This document shows, one piece after another, positions 36,615 to 37,433 of a DNA stretch of 37,433 nucleotides. Under the pieces are notes generated by a model. The model did no database searches and was not told the DNA's origin. It was given only the letters and a program-made list of their open reading frames with translations. The stretch spans positions 1 through 37,433 of the forward strand of contig JAALOD010000004.1 of the NCBI GenBank assembly GCA_013372845.1, given 5' to 3'. The DNA comes from Candidatus Udaeobacter sp. (lineage in GTDB: Bacteria > Verrucomicrobiota > Verrucomicrobiia > Chthoniobacterales > UBA10450). Within the stretch, counting starts at the first letter, position 1. Each line of letters begins with the position of its first letter. The translations under genes and the position numbers were made by a program.

Positions 36615-36638
36615 AAAAAGTTAAGATTTCCGGTGTAC

Positions 36639-37433
36639 TCAGCGCGAGTAAATAATTTCACCGCCAATCACTGTCATTTCGTTCTGCGTTTCAAGAATTT
36701 CCGTTTCAGGAATTTTCATAATGTCTCGTGACAGGACAGTGAAATCGGCAAGCTTGCCGACTTCGATTGAGCCTTTATCCTTTTCTTCGAATGCGGCGTA
36801 CGCTGGCCAGGTCGTAAACATTTTCAGCGCGTCCGCACGCGAGACGGCTTGCTCGGGATGCCAGCCTTCGCCTGACTTGCCCTTGATGCTTTTGCGGGCG
36901 ACGGCGGCGTAAAATTCGATCATCGGTTCGCCGCGTTCGACTGGCGCGTCGGAACCGCCTGCAATGATACAGCCGCTCTTCCGGAAGCTTTGCCACGCAT
37001 ACGCGCCGACAAGACGATCCATCCCAAGTCGAGCCGGAGCGAAAAACAGATCGTTGATCGCATGCGATGGCTGCATTGACGGGATTACACCAAGTTTGGC
37101 GAACCGCGGAATATCGGCTGGATCGACAATCTGAGCGTGCTCGATTCGCCAGCGCGGTTCGCGAATTTGTCGTTCGTTGGCCGGCACGGCTTGGAACGCC
37201 TGCTCGTAAAGATCGAGAATGAGTCGGTTAGCGCGGTCGCCGATCGCGTGCGTTTCAACCTGGATGCCGCGTCGAAGCGCTTCTTCAAACATCGGCCGAA
37301 GGTCTTCGGGTTTCTCTCTTAGAAAACCGGACGTATCGGGCGCGTCGCTGTACGGCTTCAACAGAGCCGCGCCGCGAGAGCCGAGGGCGCCGTCGAACAG
37401 CACTTTGATCGTACGCTGGGTGAAATGATGATC
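36639..37433 (-). CDS. YtcJ-type metal-dependent amidohydrolase (5' end outside window)
   Basis: 264 residues of the C-terminal part; the frame stays open to the right edge, so an apparent start at 37403 is not the true one. FDGALGSRGAALLKPYSD, VETHAIGDRANRLILDLYE, RWRIEHAQIVDPADIPRFA, GGSDAPVERGEPMIEFYAAV and GKLADFTVLSRDIM are hallmarks of the YtcJ-like amidohydrolase family; H in ETHAIGD and IEHAQ and D in GGSDAP are metal-ligand/catalytic residues. Substrate unknown. Confidence 0.9.
   Translation of the reverse strand, partial: DHHFTQRTIKVLFDGALGSRGAALLKPYSDAPDTSGFLREKPEDLRPMFEEALRRGIQVETHAIGDRANRLILDLYEQAFQAVPANERQIREPRWRIEHAQIVDPADIPRFAKLGVIPSMQPSHAINDLFFAPARLGMDRLVGAYAWQSFRKSGCIIAGGSDAPVERGEPMIEFYAAVARKSIKGKSGEGWHPEQAVSRADALKMFTTWPAYAAFEEKDKGSIEVGKLADFTVLSRDIMKIPETEILETQNEMTVIGGEIIYSR

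Overview
The window looks like a chromosomal segment of a free-living Gram-negative soil bacterium, most likely a Verrucomicrobiota of the Spartobacteria/Chthoniobacterales type. This is inferred, not proven: it rests on gene content (Kdo/LPS gene kdsD, class A PBP, divergent EF-P), about 55-58% GC by eye, and abundant short palindromic repeats. No plasmid, phage or IS backbone is visible and I found no rRNA, tRNA or CRISPR.

Positions 1-12494 (all minus strand) hold one long hydrogen-oxidation operon, transcribed from about 12.5 kb down to the left edge: NifU-like protein, a 62-aa protein, DUF5947, DUF6084, a ~400-aa cluster-specific protein (frameshifted), maturation endopeptidase, a 43-aa single-span membrane peptide, small and large subunits of a group 1h (actinobacterial-type, high-affinity, oxygen-tolerant) [NiFe]-hydrogenase, hypB, hypA, a NiCoT-like nickel permease, hypF, two tandem hypC-type genes and hypD (cut by the window edge). 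Nickel uptake (permease), Ni insertion (HypA/HypB), Fe(CN)2CO synthesis (HypC/D/F) and C-terminal processing (endopeptidase) are all present, so the cluster is self-sufficient except for hypE, which may lie to the left. Three short patches (about 0.8-1.23 kb, 3.0-3.1 kb, 9.98-10.4 kb) contain clustered single-base losses in short homopolymers that break hypC-like, hypC, hypD, hypF and the ~400-aa gene; the structural genes between them are intact.

Positions 12755-22084 hold housekeeping and envelope genes: a MidA-type methyltransferase (minus), then on the plus strand a class A penicillin-binding protein whose SxxK motif is degenerate, a glycosyltransferase-like protein, a LuxR-type regulator facing the remnant of a peptidase-S74/tail-fibre type protein, a small secreted protein, kdsD, efp with an unusual loop, and a HExxH membrane protein.

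Positions 22160-37433 are mostly minus strand: treY, argS, a ptsN-like EIIA protein, an envelope/lipid glycosylation operon (PAP2 phosphatase, GT39 transferase, GT2 transferase), an LolA-like secreted protein (plus), an RRM RNA-binding protein with a strong terminator, a sulfotransferase, a nucleotide-sugar epimerase, DUF2752, a GYF_2/YIP1 membrane protein, an AlkA-like DNA glycosylase and a truncated YtcJ-type amidohydrolase.

The most unusual layer is the repeat layer. At least four families of short inverted repeats occupy the gaps, often lending the start or stop codon of the adjoining gene, and three palindromes of related form sit in frame inside coding sequences (hypF, midA, argS).
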